Below, one piece after another: positions 1 to 7,891 of a stretch of DNA of 64,000 nt (positions are counted from its first letter, which is position 1; each line of letters opens with the position of its first letter). The DNA comes from Methylococcales bacterium (GTDB taxonomy: Bacteria > Pseudomonadota > Gammaproteobacteria > Methylococcales > Methylomonadaceae). The notes beneath the pieces were generated by a model. It saw nothing but the letters and a program-made list of their open reading frames with translations, did no database searches and was not told the origin of the DNA. Made by a program: the position numbers and the translations under genes. The stretch spans positions 36,119 through 100,118 of the forward strand of contig JAQURG010000008.1 of NCBI GenBank assembly GCA_028715725.1, written 5' to 3'.

Positions 1-771
1 CGTTGGTCTCTGCTGCTAGATATAGTTGACTGGATGCAAGACCATCCGCGACCTGGCATTTACTTGCGGCAAGTCGACATTGCCGGCGTAAATAGCAAAT
101 TTATTGAGGCTCATCGAGGGGTATTAACTGAACTATTTGATATTAGCTTGCCGGAAGACTATATAGTGTCGGAGGCAACCGGTGTTGGGCTATTTTCTGT
201 ACGGTATGGTTTTCGAGACAAACCGGCTCGCATACGATTTCGAGTATTGGATCCATCTAAATCGCCATTACCGGGTAGTGGGACGCCTGATATTACACTG
301 GATAGCAATAGTTTTGCCAGACTTCCTACGATTGTCAGCCAAGTATTCATAACTGAGAACGAAACTAATTTTTTAGCGTTTCCTGCGGTAGCGGACAGTA
401 TAGTAATCTTTGGTTCAGGTTATGGTTGGGATAACTTGTCACATATCCAGTGGCTATCAGGTTGCCTCATATATTACTGGGGGGATATCGATACTCATGG
501 CTTCGCCATATTGAATCAGCTACGTAGCCGATTCGGTCACGTCGAGTCGTTTATGATGGATCGAGAGACTTTGATGGTGCATAAACCTTTATGGGGAAAT
601 GAAAAGGACCAGGCATTTCAAGACTTGCCATTATTGACGGCAGATGAACAGGATTTATTCTATGATTTGCGTGACAATCGAATCCGTAAAAATCTACGTC
701 TAGAGCAGGAATTTATTGGGTTTGGCTGGATTGAAAATACGCTGGCAAGGCTTCAGCGTGGCACAAGTTAG
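1..771 (+). CDS. jetD: Wadjet anti-plasmid system nuclease subunit JetD, 3' part
   Basis: The reading frame is open from base 1, so the start lies left of the window; about 256 C-terminal residues are visible. The sequence matches the DUF3322/DUF2220 family (JetD): a segment with YLRQVDIAGVNSKFIE, then the Toprim-like GDIDTHGFAIL motif whose acidic residues bind metal. In Wadjet systems JetA, JetB and JetC form an SMC complex that extrudes plasmid DNA, and JetD is the topoisomerase VI A-like nuclease that cuts it. jetD is usually last in jetABCD, so the other subunits should lie just to the left. The internal ATG at base 34 falls within the conserved domain and is not the true start. The family call is firm; whether the operon is complete cannot be seen. 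Confidence 0.88.
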   Translation, partial: RWSLLLDIVDWMQDHPRPGIYLRQVDIAGVNSKFIEAHRGVLTELFDISLPEDYIVSEATGVGLFSVRYGFRDKPARIRFRVLDPSKSPLPGSGTPDITLDSNSFARLPTIVSQVFITENETNFLAFPAVADSIVIFGSGYGWDNLSHIQWLSGCLIYYWGDIDTHGFAILNQLRSRFGHVESFMMDRETLMVHKPLWGNEKDQAFQDLPLLTADEQDLFYDLRDNRIRKNLRLEQEFIGFGWIENTLARLQRGTS

Positions 772-954
772 GTGACAACACTCTGCTACAGTAATAAAGT
801 ATTTACCTGTTAGGTATTGGTGGAAGCCAAAAAATTGCGGCAAGCTTTAGATATGGAAATATCAACAGCTTGGATTATTTCATAATTGTGAAATATGATA
901 TTTCTCGGGCTGATTATTGAGTAGGAATTCGCCGCTTATTTTGCTGTATGTACA

Positions 955-1878
955 TCAACCTACCAGGTCGGGTATGAGTGAGATAATCGTACTCTTGATA
1001 GCGGCAGCGGCAGTTTGCAGATTCTGCCGCTCTTCCTCACTCATTTCAGGATGCAAATGGCGAACAATGCCATTGCGCCCTACCACTACAGGAATGCTGA
1101 AGCAGTTATCCTGAATACCCATCCAATCGTCGAAACGGGTGGCCAAAGGCATGGTGCGATATTCATCGAAAGTGACGGCTTCAATAACCATGCATGTGGC
1201 GGTCGCGATGGCATAATTGGTATAACCCTTAAGTCTATAAACTTCAAAACCTGCTTCGATAACCTGATTAAACAAATCCCGATGGCCGGGAGTATCGTAA
1301 AGTAGTTCTCCACCCGCGGTAGCACTGCTCAGTATTGGAAACTGGTTGGGGCCGTGCTCCCCCAGGACGTAAGTGCGCAGATCATCGGGATGGATATGCT
1401 CCTCCTGTGACAGCAAGGTGCGAAAACGGGCGGAGTCCACCAAAGTTCCGACTCCCAACACTCGATTTGACAAGAAACCGGATAATTTAGCGGCGGCATA
1501 AGTCATTACGTCCAACGGATTGGTAATGATGATCAGCAGGGCGTTAGGATTATTAGCGGCCAGCATGGGGATCAATTCCCTGAACATCGCTGTATTCCTG
1601 TCGCCCAGCTCCAGGCGGGATTTGGAAACCTGACCATCGGTTGCAACCGATGCCGCGATCACGACGATATCAGCTCCCATTACTTGCTCGTTGGTGCAGG
1701 CCTCTATGCGCATGGGCCGCGTGCAAAAGGCCAGGGTGTGCTGCAGATCCAGTGCATCGCCTCTGGCTTTTTCATAGCTGCGGCCGGAAATCACCAGGTG
1801 TTCGCACGTCTGTTTGAGAACCAGTGCATAAGCAATGCTGGAACCGACACGGCCGGTGCCGATGATGGCGACTTTCAT
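955..1878 (-). CDS. Lactate/malate dehydrogenase family, NADP-type loop
   Basis: This 307-residue protein is of normal family length. It has the Rossmann GTGRVG motif (residues 7-12), ITNPLDV, and the catalytic histidine in LGEHGP. The later KGYTNYAIA resembles lactate dehydrogenases and LDH-like malate dehydrogenases. The reaction is reversible oxidation of a 2-hydroxy acid in the cytoplasm. Substrate cannot be fixed, because the loop carrying the Gln/Arg discriminator has about three extra residues before the conserved Arg. At the end of beta-2, where NAD enzymes carry Asp, the sequence is SGRS (31-34), like the GSERS loop of NADP-malate dehydrogenases, so NADP(H) preference is inferred. 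It stands alone downstream of serA on the same strand, 150 bases away. Confidence 0.85.
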   Translation of the reverse strand: MKVAIIGTGRVGSSIAYALVLKQTCEHLVISGRSYEKARGDALDLQHTLAFCTRPMRIEACTNEQVMGADIVVIAASVATDGQVSKSRLELGDRNTAMFRELIPMLAANNPNALLIIITNPLDVMTYAAAKLSGFLSNRVLGVGTLVDSARFRTLLSQEEHIHPDDLRTYVLGEHGPNQFPILSSATAGGELLYDTPGHRDLFNQVIEAGFEVYRLKGYTNYAIATATCMVIEAVTFDEYRTMPLATRFDDWMGIQDNCFSIPVVVGRNGIVRHLHPEMSEEERQNLQTAAAAIKSTIISLIPDLVG

Positions 1879-1990
1879 AAGACCTTCATAAAAAGAATAA
1901 CCGCAGGTTTAAGAACACACTGATACTCCAGTGGGAGAGACTTCAGTCTCGATGGTCACAGTTACCTTATCCGAAAACTCTGGGGCATGC

Positions 1991-2012
1991 CGGGCAATAA
2001 AGATATTGCCCG
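1991..2012 (-). terminator. Hairpin after serA, possible terminator
   Basis: A perfect 9-bp inverted repeat, CGGGCAATA and TATTGCCCG with loop AAGA, lies 17 bases past the serA stop on the minus strand. No clear T-run follows, so it could be a weak terminator or a 3'-end stabilising hairpin. Confidence 0.4.
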
Positions 2013-2028
2013 ACTACAGCCAATGGAA

Positions 2029-3195
2029 TTAAATTATGCGCACAGACAGGACGCCATCAATAGAGCGGATGCGCTCCAGTATTTCAGCGGGAGCATCGGG
2101 CTGAAGATCTATCAGCGTATAGGCATAATCGCCACGCGACTTGTTTAGTAGATCCAGTATATTGAGACCGGCTTCGCCCAAAATGGATGAAATATGGCCG
2201 ACTACACCCGGTATGTTCTGGTTAGCGATACCAAGGCGCACACCTTCTCCACATGGTGTAACCGAAACTTCCGGAAAATTGACCGAATTACGAATGGAGC
2301 CATGCTCCAGAAATTCACGCACCTGATTTGCCACCATTTCAGCGCAATTATCTTCGGCTTCTTCTGTAGAAGCGCCCAAATGGGGCAGTACGATAGCCTT
2401 TGGATGCTTGATCAAGGCAGGCGTCGGAAAATCACAAACATAGGCATGTAAGGTGCCGGAGTCTAAAGCCGCCAGCACAGCCGCCTCATCCACTACACCG
2501 GCGCGGGAGAAATTAAGCAATGTCGCGCCTTTCTTGATGCGTTCTATGTGCTCTTTGCTGAATAAATTTCTGGTTTTGTCATTCAACGGGATATGCAGAC
2601 TGATAAAATCCGCACGCGAAACCAGGTCATCTATATTGGCGGCCGGTACTGTGGATGAATTAAGTTTCCAGGCGCTCTCAATCGACATAAACGGGTCGAA
2701 TCCGATTGTTTTCAAACCCAGCGCGGCAGCAGAATTGGCGACTTTTACGCCGATGGCGCCCAATCCGAACACGCCCAATGTTTTTCCGGATACCTCAAAA
2801 CCGGCGAAATGTTTCTTTTGCTTTTCAATCTGGTTGTTAATGCTTTCCTCATCTCCTTCCAGTCCGTGAATGAAGTTTAATGCAGCAGGAATATTACGCG
2901 AGGCCAGCAGCATTCCGGCTATAGCCAATTCCGCCACGGCGTTTGAATTGGCTCCCGGCGCATTGAATACCGGAATGCCGCGCTTTGTGTATTCCGCAAC
3001 CGGGATATTGTTGACGCCGGCTCCTGCGCGGCCGACAGCCTTTAAAGATTCAGGAATCGGCTGGTCGTGCAGGTTGTGAGAGCGCAGCAAAATGGCTTCG
3101 GGATTATCGATTTGCGGCCCGACTTCGTAGCGATCGCTTGGCAGCCTATCCAGTCCGGCTCGAGAAATATTGTTATAAGTCAAGATTTTAAACAT
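2029..3195 (-). CDS. serA: D-3-phosphoglycerate dehydrogenase, short ACT type
   Basis: This enzyme oxidises 3-phosphoglycerate to 3-phosphohydroxypyruvate, the first step of serine synthesis, which also feeds the serine cycle in methylotrophs. It has the Rossmann motif GLGAIG, the catalytic Arg in FSRAGVVDE, and the His in PHLGASTEEAE. A C-terminal ACT domain (about 310-388) starts at the NIPGVVGHIS segment and probably binds serine. The start at 3195 (MFKIL) is chosen because AAGGA lies 7 bases upstream; an in-frame ATG seven codons earlier (3216) has no such site. About 388 residues, typical for the single-ACT form. Monocistronic as far as can be seen. Confidence 0.93.
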   Translation of the reverse strand: MFKILTYNNISRAGLDRLPSDRYEVGPQIDNPEAILLRSHNLHDQPIPESLKAVGRAGAGVNNIPVAEYTKRGIPVFNAPGANSNAVAELAIAGMLLASRNIPAALNFIHGLEGDEESINNQIEKQKKHFAGFEVSGKTLGVFGLGAIGVKVANSAAALGLKTIGFDPFMSIESAWKLNSSTVPAANIDDLVSRADFISLHIPLNDKTRNLFSKEHIERIKKGATLLNFSRAGVVDEAAVLAALDSGTLHAYVCDFPTPALIKHPKAIVLPHLGASTEEAEDNCAEMVANQVREFLEHGSIRNSVNFPEVSVTPCGEGVRLGIANQNIPGVVGHISSILGEAGLNILDLLNKSRGDYAYTLIDLQPDAPAEILERIRSIDGVLSVRII

Positions 3196-3695
3196 CAGTT
3201 TTTCCTTGTTTTTCATTATGAATCAGGCGTGAATGCAGCTAATGCATCCCCGGTTATTTTGGTTATTGTGTTATAGGGGCAGGCGCAAGGATGATCTTTA
3301 AAATCCACAGTTCATGAGCTAATAGGTCGGATAAGGCTTATTACACACATTATTTATGACACAGTGACTAAAAATTATCCGTTAAGCTTCATATTCCGTT
3401 TTAGTCCTGCCGTTTGTGTAATGAATGGATGTAAGATAATTGGCCGGGCTGTTTTTTTTGCAGAGTTTAAAATCAAGCCCTCTTTTTAAAATCTGGAAAT
3501 TATACTGCTTTATTGAACAAAAGAAGCATCGTTTATAGTGATTGATTTATCTTTATGAGAAGGCACGGACCGGGATCAACCGATAGGATAAACAGCTGCT
3601 GGCGCTTCCCTTTTTAAATAGCCGGATTATTGAAAGGCATGAGGAGAATGCTTGCCAAATTGATGAGTCCATGCCTTAAAGCCATAAACGGAATT
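3196..3695. other. Gene-free stretch between parB and serA
   Basis: About 500 bases, AT-rich, upstream of serA and downstream of parB. It must contain the serA promoter. No convincing -35/-10 pair, RNA gene or terminator could be picked out, and no canonical parS palindrome was seen. Confidence 0.4.
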
Positions 3696-4556
3696 TTATC
3701 TTTTATCAATTTGTTCAATAATGCCATCCAGCTCTTCCAGGCTGGAATAGGCAATTACCAGTTTTCCGGCACCATTTTCTTTATGATCTATGATAACTTT
3801 GGCGCCTAATTTTGCGGTTAGATTTTCTTGCAAACGCAAAGTATCACTATCAATTATCCTTGCTTTTTTAATTTTTGGTTCTGCTTGAGATTCTTTAACG
3901 AGGCGCTCAGCGGCCCTTACCGTGAGCCCTTCCTTAACGATTTTATTAGCTGCGGCCACCTGTTTGAGCCCATCCAGCGCTAACAGGGCCCGTGCATGCC
4001 CCATTTCCAGTTGCTTATTGAGCAACAGTTTTTTTACATCGCTATGCAGGTCTATCAATCTCAATAAATTGGTTACCGTAGTGCGTGACTTGCCGATTGC
4101 ATCGGCTACGTGTTGATGGGTCATCCCAAACTCATCCAGAAGACGCTTTAAAGCTTCGGCTTCTTCCAGAGGATTCAGGTCTTCACGTTGAATATTTTCA
4201 ATGAGGGCAATTGCCATTGCCGAGCGGTCATCTATTTCCTTGATAACCACGGGCACTTCTTGCAATCCGGACTGGGCAGCGGCACGCCATCTGCGTTCAC
4301 CCGCAATGATTTCGTATTTATCACGCGCAATCTGGCGTACGACGATTGGCTGGATAATGCCTTGCGCTTTAATGGAGTCTACCAGTTCCTGTAATTTCTC
4401 CGGATTGATATCTTTGCGGGGCTGATATTTACCCCTTTGCAAATATTCTATCGGCAGCGTATGCAGCTGATGCTTTTCTTCACTGACAGAAACATCGCCT
4501 AATAATGCGTCAAGACCCCGACCTAATCCACGTTTATTTACAGCCATCGCTTTCAA
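3696..4556 (-). CDS. parB: Chromosome partitioning protein ParB
   Basis: ParB is a CTP-dependent DNA clamp that loads at parS and stimulates ParA to segregate the origin region. Visible parts in order: the basic N-terminal RGLGRGLDALLG (ParA-activating peptide), the CTPase fold with GERRWRAA and ENIQRED, a helix-turn-helix after FGMTHQHVADAIGKSRTTVTN, and the C-terminal dimerisation segment. Length 286, normal. The start is TTG at 4556, preceded by AGGG with a 5-base gap; an ATG three codons later (4547) is equally plausible, and homologues often start there. It is last in a leftward block after parA and a mini-ParB. Confidence 0.93.
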   Translation of the reverse strand: MKAMAVNKRGLGRGLDALLGDVSVSEEKHQLHTLPIEYLQRGKYQPRKDINPEKLQELVDSIKAQGIIQPIVVRQIARDKYEIIAGERRWRAAAQSGLQEVPVVIKEIDDRSAMAIALIENIQREDLNPLEEAEALKRLLDEFGMTHQHVADAIGKSRTTVTNLLRLIDLHSDVKKLLLNKQLEMGHARALLALDGLKQVAAANKIVKEGLTVRAAERLVKESQAEPKIKKARIIDSDTLRLQENLTAKLGAKVIIDHKENGAGKLVIAYSSLEELDGIIEQIDKR

Positions 4557-4620
4557 CTTTTCCCTATTCTGATTATTTCACCGGCTCCAGCAGACAAAGT
4601 TGCAAGCCCTACGCAGTCTA

Positions 4621-4842
4621 TCATTGCTGTTCAGTACGAATGATGGATTCAACTTCGTCAAGCAGGCTTTTTAAAGCCTCCGCCTCTTCCAGAATACTTT
4701 CAATCAGTATTTTTGATATTACCGTTCGATCAACTGTTTTATCGGAAGTAATTACCGCGTTTTGCTGCAACCCTTCCAGAGCAGGAGAGTCGGTTAACAG
4801 AACTTCAAGTCCACGGCCTAATCCACGTTTCTGGAATGTCAT
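4621..4842 (-). CDS. Mini-ParB: small ParA-peptide protein between parA and parB
   Basis: This 73-residue protein starts 3 bases after the parA stop, with GGTGA seven bases before its ATG, so it is probably translationally coupled to parA. The N-terminus QKRGLGRGLEVLL copies the ParA-activating peptide of ParB. A second patch, LEEAEALKSLLDEV (about residues 51-64), copies LEEAEALKRLLDEF of the neighbouring ParB. The CTPase motif, helix-turn-helix and dimerisation domain are absent. It looks like an internally deleted parB duplicate that has kept an open frame, a ribosome site and a conserved-looking N-terminus. Inference: it could bind ParA and tune its ATPase without binding parS. It might instead be a decaying relic. 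Confidence 0.72.
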   Translation of the reverse strand: MTFQKRGLGRGLEVLLTDSPALEGLQQNAVITSDKTVDRTVISKILIESILEEAEALKSLLDEVESIIRTEQQ

Positions 4843-4845
4843 ATC

Positions 4846-5616
4846 TTATTCACCGTTTTCTTTTCTGATCATTTCACCCGCCAGGGCAATATAGGCGACA
4901 GCGCCTCTGGATGTCTTATCGTAGCAGAGTACCGGTAAGCCGTGACTGGGGGCTTCGGCCAAGCGAATATTTCTTGGGACACAGGTCCTGAATACCTTTT
5001 CGCCAAAATAACGGATCAATTGCTCTGATACATCCTTGGTCAGGCGGTTTCTGTCATCATACATCGTCCGCAAGATGCCTTCCAGATACAATTCCGGATT
5101 AACCGTATCCTGAATATTTTTAAGCGTACTCATCAATGCTGATAAACCTTCAAGAGCATAGTACTCGCATTGCATGGGGATCAGAAGACTGTTGGCCGCC
5201 ACCATCGCATTCAACGTTAGCATATTCAGGGATGGCGGGCAATCGATCAGGATATAGTCGTACTGCGATTTGATCTGGATTAAGGCGTCAGCGAGCCGCT
5301 GCTCTTTACGATCAGCCTGTATTAACTGTACCTCAGCGGCTGTCAGATCAGCATTGCCGGGAATGACTGAAATACCGATATTGGGTAGATAAATAACTGT
5401 TTCTGCTGCGGGTACGTCTTCCATTAATATATCGTAACTGGAGTACTTGACGTCCTGTTTATCGATGCCGCAGCCCATTGCAGCGTTGCCCTGTGGATCA
5501 AGATCCACCAGTAAAACCCGACGTTTTGCGGCAGCCAGCGTAGCGGCCAGATTTACACTCGTTGTCGTTTTCCCAACGCCGCCTTTTTGATTGGTTACGG
5601 CAATTATTTTTCCCAC
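4846..5616 (-). CDS. parA: Chromosome partitioning ATPase ParA (Soj)
   Basis: This is a P-loop ATPase of the ParA/MinD superfamily. The deviant Walker A KGGVGKTT lies near residues 11-18 with the signature lysine, Walker A' is DLDPQGNA, and Walker B is IDCPPSL. The 256 residues start directly with the Walker fold, as in chromosomal ParA, with no DNA-binding N-terminal domain as in plasmid SopA types. ATP-bound ParA coats the nucleoid and is released by ParB. It lies in the classic rsmG-parA-parB order, with a small ParB-like gene inserted after it. Confidence 0.95.
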   Translation of the reverse strand: MGKIIAVTNQKGGVGKTTTSVNLAATLAAAKRRVLLVDLDPQGNAAMGCGIDKQDVKYSSYDILMEDVPAAETVIYLPNIGISVIPGNADLTAAEVQLIQADRKEQRLADALIQIKSQYDYILIDCPPSLNMLTLNAMVAANSLLIPMQCEYYALEGLSALMSTLKNIQDTVNPELYLEGILRTMYDDRNRLTKDVSEQLIRYFGEKVFRTCVPRNIRLAEAPSHGLPVLCYDKTSRGAVAYIALAGEMIRKENGE

Positions 5617-5687
5617 TAACTTACCTCGGACTTTTTAATGGATTATTTTGTTAAAAATCAGTAAACATAAGGTGCACATATATAAAT

Positions 5688-6362
5688 TTATATGATTTTT
5701 TGCATGCTCATATTATTATCCGCTAATTTGTTTAAATCCGTATTATCCGTAGCCGATATTCTCACCAGACATCTTTCTGCCTCGCAGCCGGGAACCTGTA
5801 CAGGAATCACCCGCGCTATTTCGGCGATTTGTGCTAATTCCGCCTCAGGGTTTTGCCCCTTCATGGCCAATAAAATGCCGTTCTTGCCAAGCAAATGCGC
5901 GGTTAATTTCACTATATCGGATAAGCTTGCAAATGCCCGCGTAATGACTGTATCAAAAGTTTGTTCAGATTTATAATTTTCTACGCGCTGATGATACACA
6001 ACTGAATTTTTAAGCTTTAATTCCAGTATCGCCTGCTGTACAAACCGTGTTTTTTTGGCATTGCTGTCCAGCAAAGTAAATTTAGTTTCAGGCAAACAAA
6101 TTGCCAATGGAATGCCGGGCAAACCTGCGCCTGTGCCTATATCAATGACCCTTTTACCTTCAATAAACGGGGCGATAGCCAGACTATCCAACAGATGCAG
6201 GCGCACCATATCCTCTTTGCCGTGTATGGCTGTCAGATTATAGGCTTTATTCCACTTTTCGATCAGCTTGATAAAATCAAGCAGTTGATCTATCTGTTGT
6301 TTGCTCAGGGCCATGTTTAATGTTTGCAGACCCGAAACCAGAATTTTACGACAAACTTCCAT
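5688..6362 (-). CDS. rsmG: 16S rRNA (guanine-527-N7)-methyltransferase RsmG
   Basis: RsmG (GidB) methylates N7 of G527 of 16S rRNA using S-adenosylmethionine. It has the EKWNKAYNLTAI segment typical of the family, the SAM loop DIGTGAGLPGIPLA, and the conserved TRAFASL. Length 224, slightly longer than usual because of a polar C-terminal tail. It sits 71 bases upstream of parA on the same strand, the standard gammaproteobacterial and Gram-positive arrangement. mnmG, often next to it, is replaced here by the TerB gene 80 bases upstream. Confidence 0.95.
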   Translation of the reverse strand: MEVCRKILVSGLQTLNMALSKQQIDQLLDFIKLIEKWNKAYNLTAIHGKEDMVRLHLLDSLAIAPFIEGKRVIDIGTGAGLPGIPLAICLPETKFTLLDSNAKKTRFVQQAILELKLKNSVVYHQRVENYKSEQTFDTVITRAFASLSDIVKLTAHLLGKNGILLAMKGQNPEAELAQIAEIARVIPVQVPGCEAERCLVRISATDNTDLNKLADNNMSMQKII

Positions 6363-6442
6363 CAGACACTTTTCTTTATTAAATAAATGTAATACTCAAA
6401 GGTTTAATCCTTTTAAAGTCGGCTTTCTGCTCATTAAAAAAC

Positions 6443-6895
6443 TTATAGTTCAAATTCTGACGGATTAATTGCTAATTCTTTAGCGATTTTGGCGGCCACC
6501 TTTTTTTCATCACCATCAAAAATGCCATCAGAAGAGGCAATCGCGATAATCATACGCACCAGCAAGCGCGAGGCGCCGGCATCGGACTTCATTTTACCCA
6601 ATGCCTGGTAAGCTTTGGCTTCCCCTATGTCCCTATCGAATTCCAGTTGCCCGACAAAATCCTGAAACGCCTTGATAACATCACTGGTAGTAAAAATCGA
6701 AAGCGTATCATTGCTTTCGATAAACCTGATCATTTTTTGTTTTTCTTCCGAGCTGATGCTGCCGTCAGCCATTGCAATCAAGGCAGAGCCCGCCATTGCT
6801 GCATTTAGAAAATCCTTGTTTTTATATTTCAAGGCTTCTGTTTTTAATTCATTAGCTTTGCTTTTCAGCTGGTTAAGAAAACTTTCAAAACTCAT
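6443..6895 (-). CDS. terB: TerB family tellurite-resistance/stress protein
   Basis: This 150-residue all-alpha protein has the two TerB half-repeats: MADGSISSEEKQKM (about 42-55), and IASSDGIFDGDEKKVA (about 121-136), both rich in acidic metal-binding residues. An amphipathic basic N-terminus (about 1-30) precedes the fold. TerB proteins act at the inner membrane face with TerC in metal and phage stress responses. Here no terC or terD is nearby. The upstream neighbours are an HpcH aldolase and a StiP-type phosphoribosyltransferase, which are known partners in Ter-linked biosynthetic clusters. That supports the call. Confidence 0.82.
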   Translation of the reverse strand: MSFESFLNQLKSKANELKTEALKYKNKDFLNAAMAGSALIAMADGSISSEEKQKMIRFIESNDTLSIFTTSDVIKAFQDFVGQLEFDRDIGEAKAYQALGKMKSDAGASRLLVRMIIAIASSDGIFDGDEKKVAAKIAKELAINPSEFEL

Positions 6896-6955
6896 TAGTT
6901 TGCTCCTGATGTAGTGTCTGGGGGATTTAAGAAAAATAAGGACTCGTTTTGCCGC

Positions 6956-7891
6956 CTATACGAATAATTCAGCGTACTTGTCTTGCGGCTGGGGTATTTT
7001 AACACCATAACACTTTTGCCGGCTTATGATGCTGCGTCCCCAATGATGATGAGTCGCAACTTCGCACATGGCATTATGCATTTTAAAAACAGCGGGCGCA
7101 GTCTGTTCGTTCAGTTTAACCGCCATTTCATAATCTTCCTCCTCCACGCTATAGGCAGCTTCAATAGCCGGAACTTGCGCCGGATGAATGGCCGTTTTCC
7201 CGGTCAGCCCATGCGCCAGATCAAGCCGAATCTCTTTTTGCAAGGTTGCCATGTCGTCCAGATATTCAAACACCGGCGCGGATAATGAAAAACCATAGGG
7301 TTTAAAAACAGTCGCCAGTTGCGCGATAGTATGGCCTATCGGGGTTTCATATATCGTCAGAGATCGGGGTCTGCGAATACCTAAAAGATGCATCAAATCA
7401 TTGCCGCCGATTCTAAGCATTAAAACCCGCCGGGCAATATCATCTTGCAGTAAACCCTGCCGTAGCTCACACATGGCATTGAAGTCAAAAACGTCTCTGG
7501 TTTCCAGCGTGGGCATGACCTTGAAAGGCGTCCCCTGCAATTGATCTAAATAAGCGTGAAAAACCGATTGATTAAATTTCGGCAAGACAAAGCCATCCAC
7601 TTTTTCAATATCGGGAAGATCCAGCAGACGCGCTAATATATCCGGATTTCTGGCCCTGATAAACCGGAAGCGATGCGGCGAAGCTCTAAAACTTTGCAGG
7701 CATAAGCCGATATGGCGCACGCAGCTATCGACATCTCTGCTGGATACTGCATCTTCCGTGCAGAAAATCATTGATCTCAGCGATGAAAATTTTTCGCCAT
7801 TGGCAATTTCCATGAGATCGCGGCGATGGCCCGGCATATAAAGCGGCGCGCCTAAAGACCAGGGAGAAAACAATTTCGACTCTGCATTCAT
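6956..7891 (-). CDS. HpcH/HpaI aldolase, citrate lyase beta-like, Ter-associated
   Basis: This 311-residue TIM-barrel protein resembles CitE/HpcH lyases. It has ALRSMIFCTEDAV-like N-terminal segments, RIGGNDLMHLLG with the metal-site region, and the C-terminal GKTAIHPAQ motif of CitE proteins. CitE proteins split or form C-C bonds on CoA thioesters or small oxo acids; the substrate here is unknown. Its ATG overlaps the stop of the upstream phosphoribosyltransferase gene by 4 bases, so the two are coupled. Comparative work on Ter systems (Anantharaman, Iyer and Aravind) places such an aldolase with phosphoribosyltransferases in a proposed nucleoside-like metabolite pathway. 60 bases separate it from terB. 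Confidence 0.82.
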   Translation of the reverse strand: MNAESKLFSPWSLGAPLYMPGHRRDLMEIANGEKFSSLRSMIFCTEDAVSSRDVDSCVRHIGLCLQSFRASPHRFRFIRARNPDILARLLDLPDIEKVDGFVLPKFNQSVFHAYLDQLQGTPFKVMPTLETRDVFDFNAMCELRQGLLQDDIARRVLMLRIGGNDLMHLLGIRRPRSLTIYETPIGHTIAQLATVFKPYGFSLSAPVFEYLDDMATLQKEIRLDLAHGLTGKTAIHPAQVPAIEAAYSVEEEDYEMAVKLNEQTAPAVFKMHNAMCEVATHHHWGRSIISRQKCYGVKIPQPQDKYAELFV

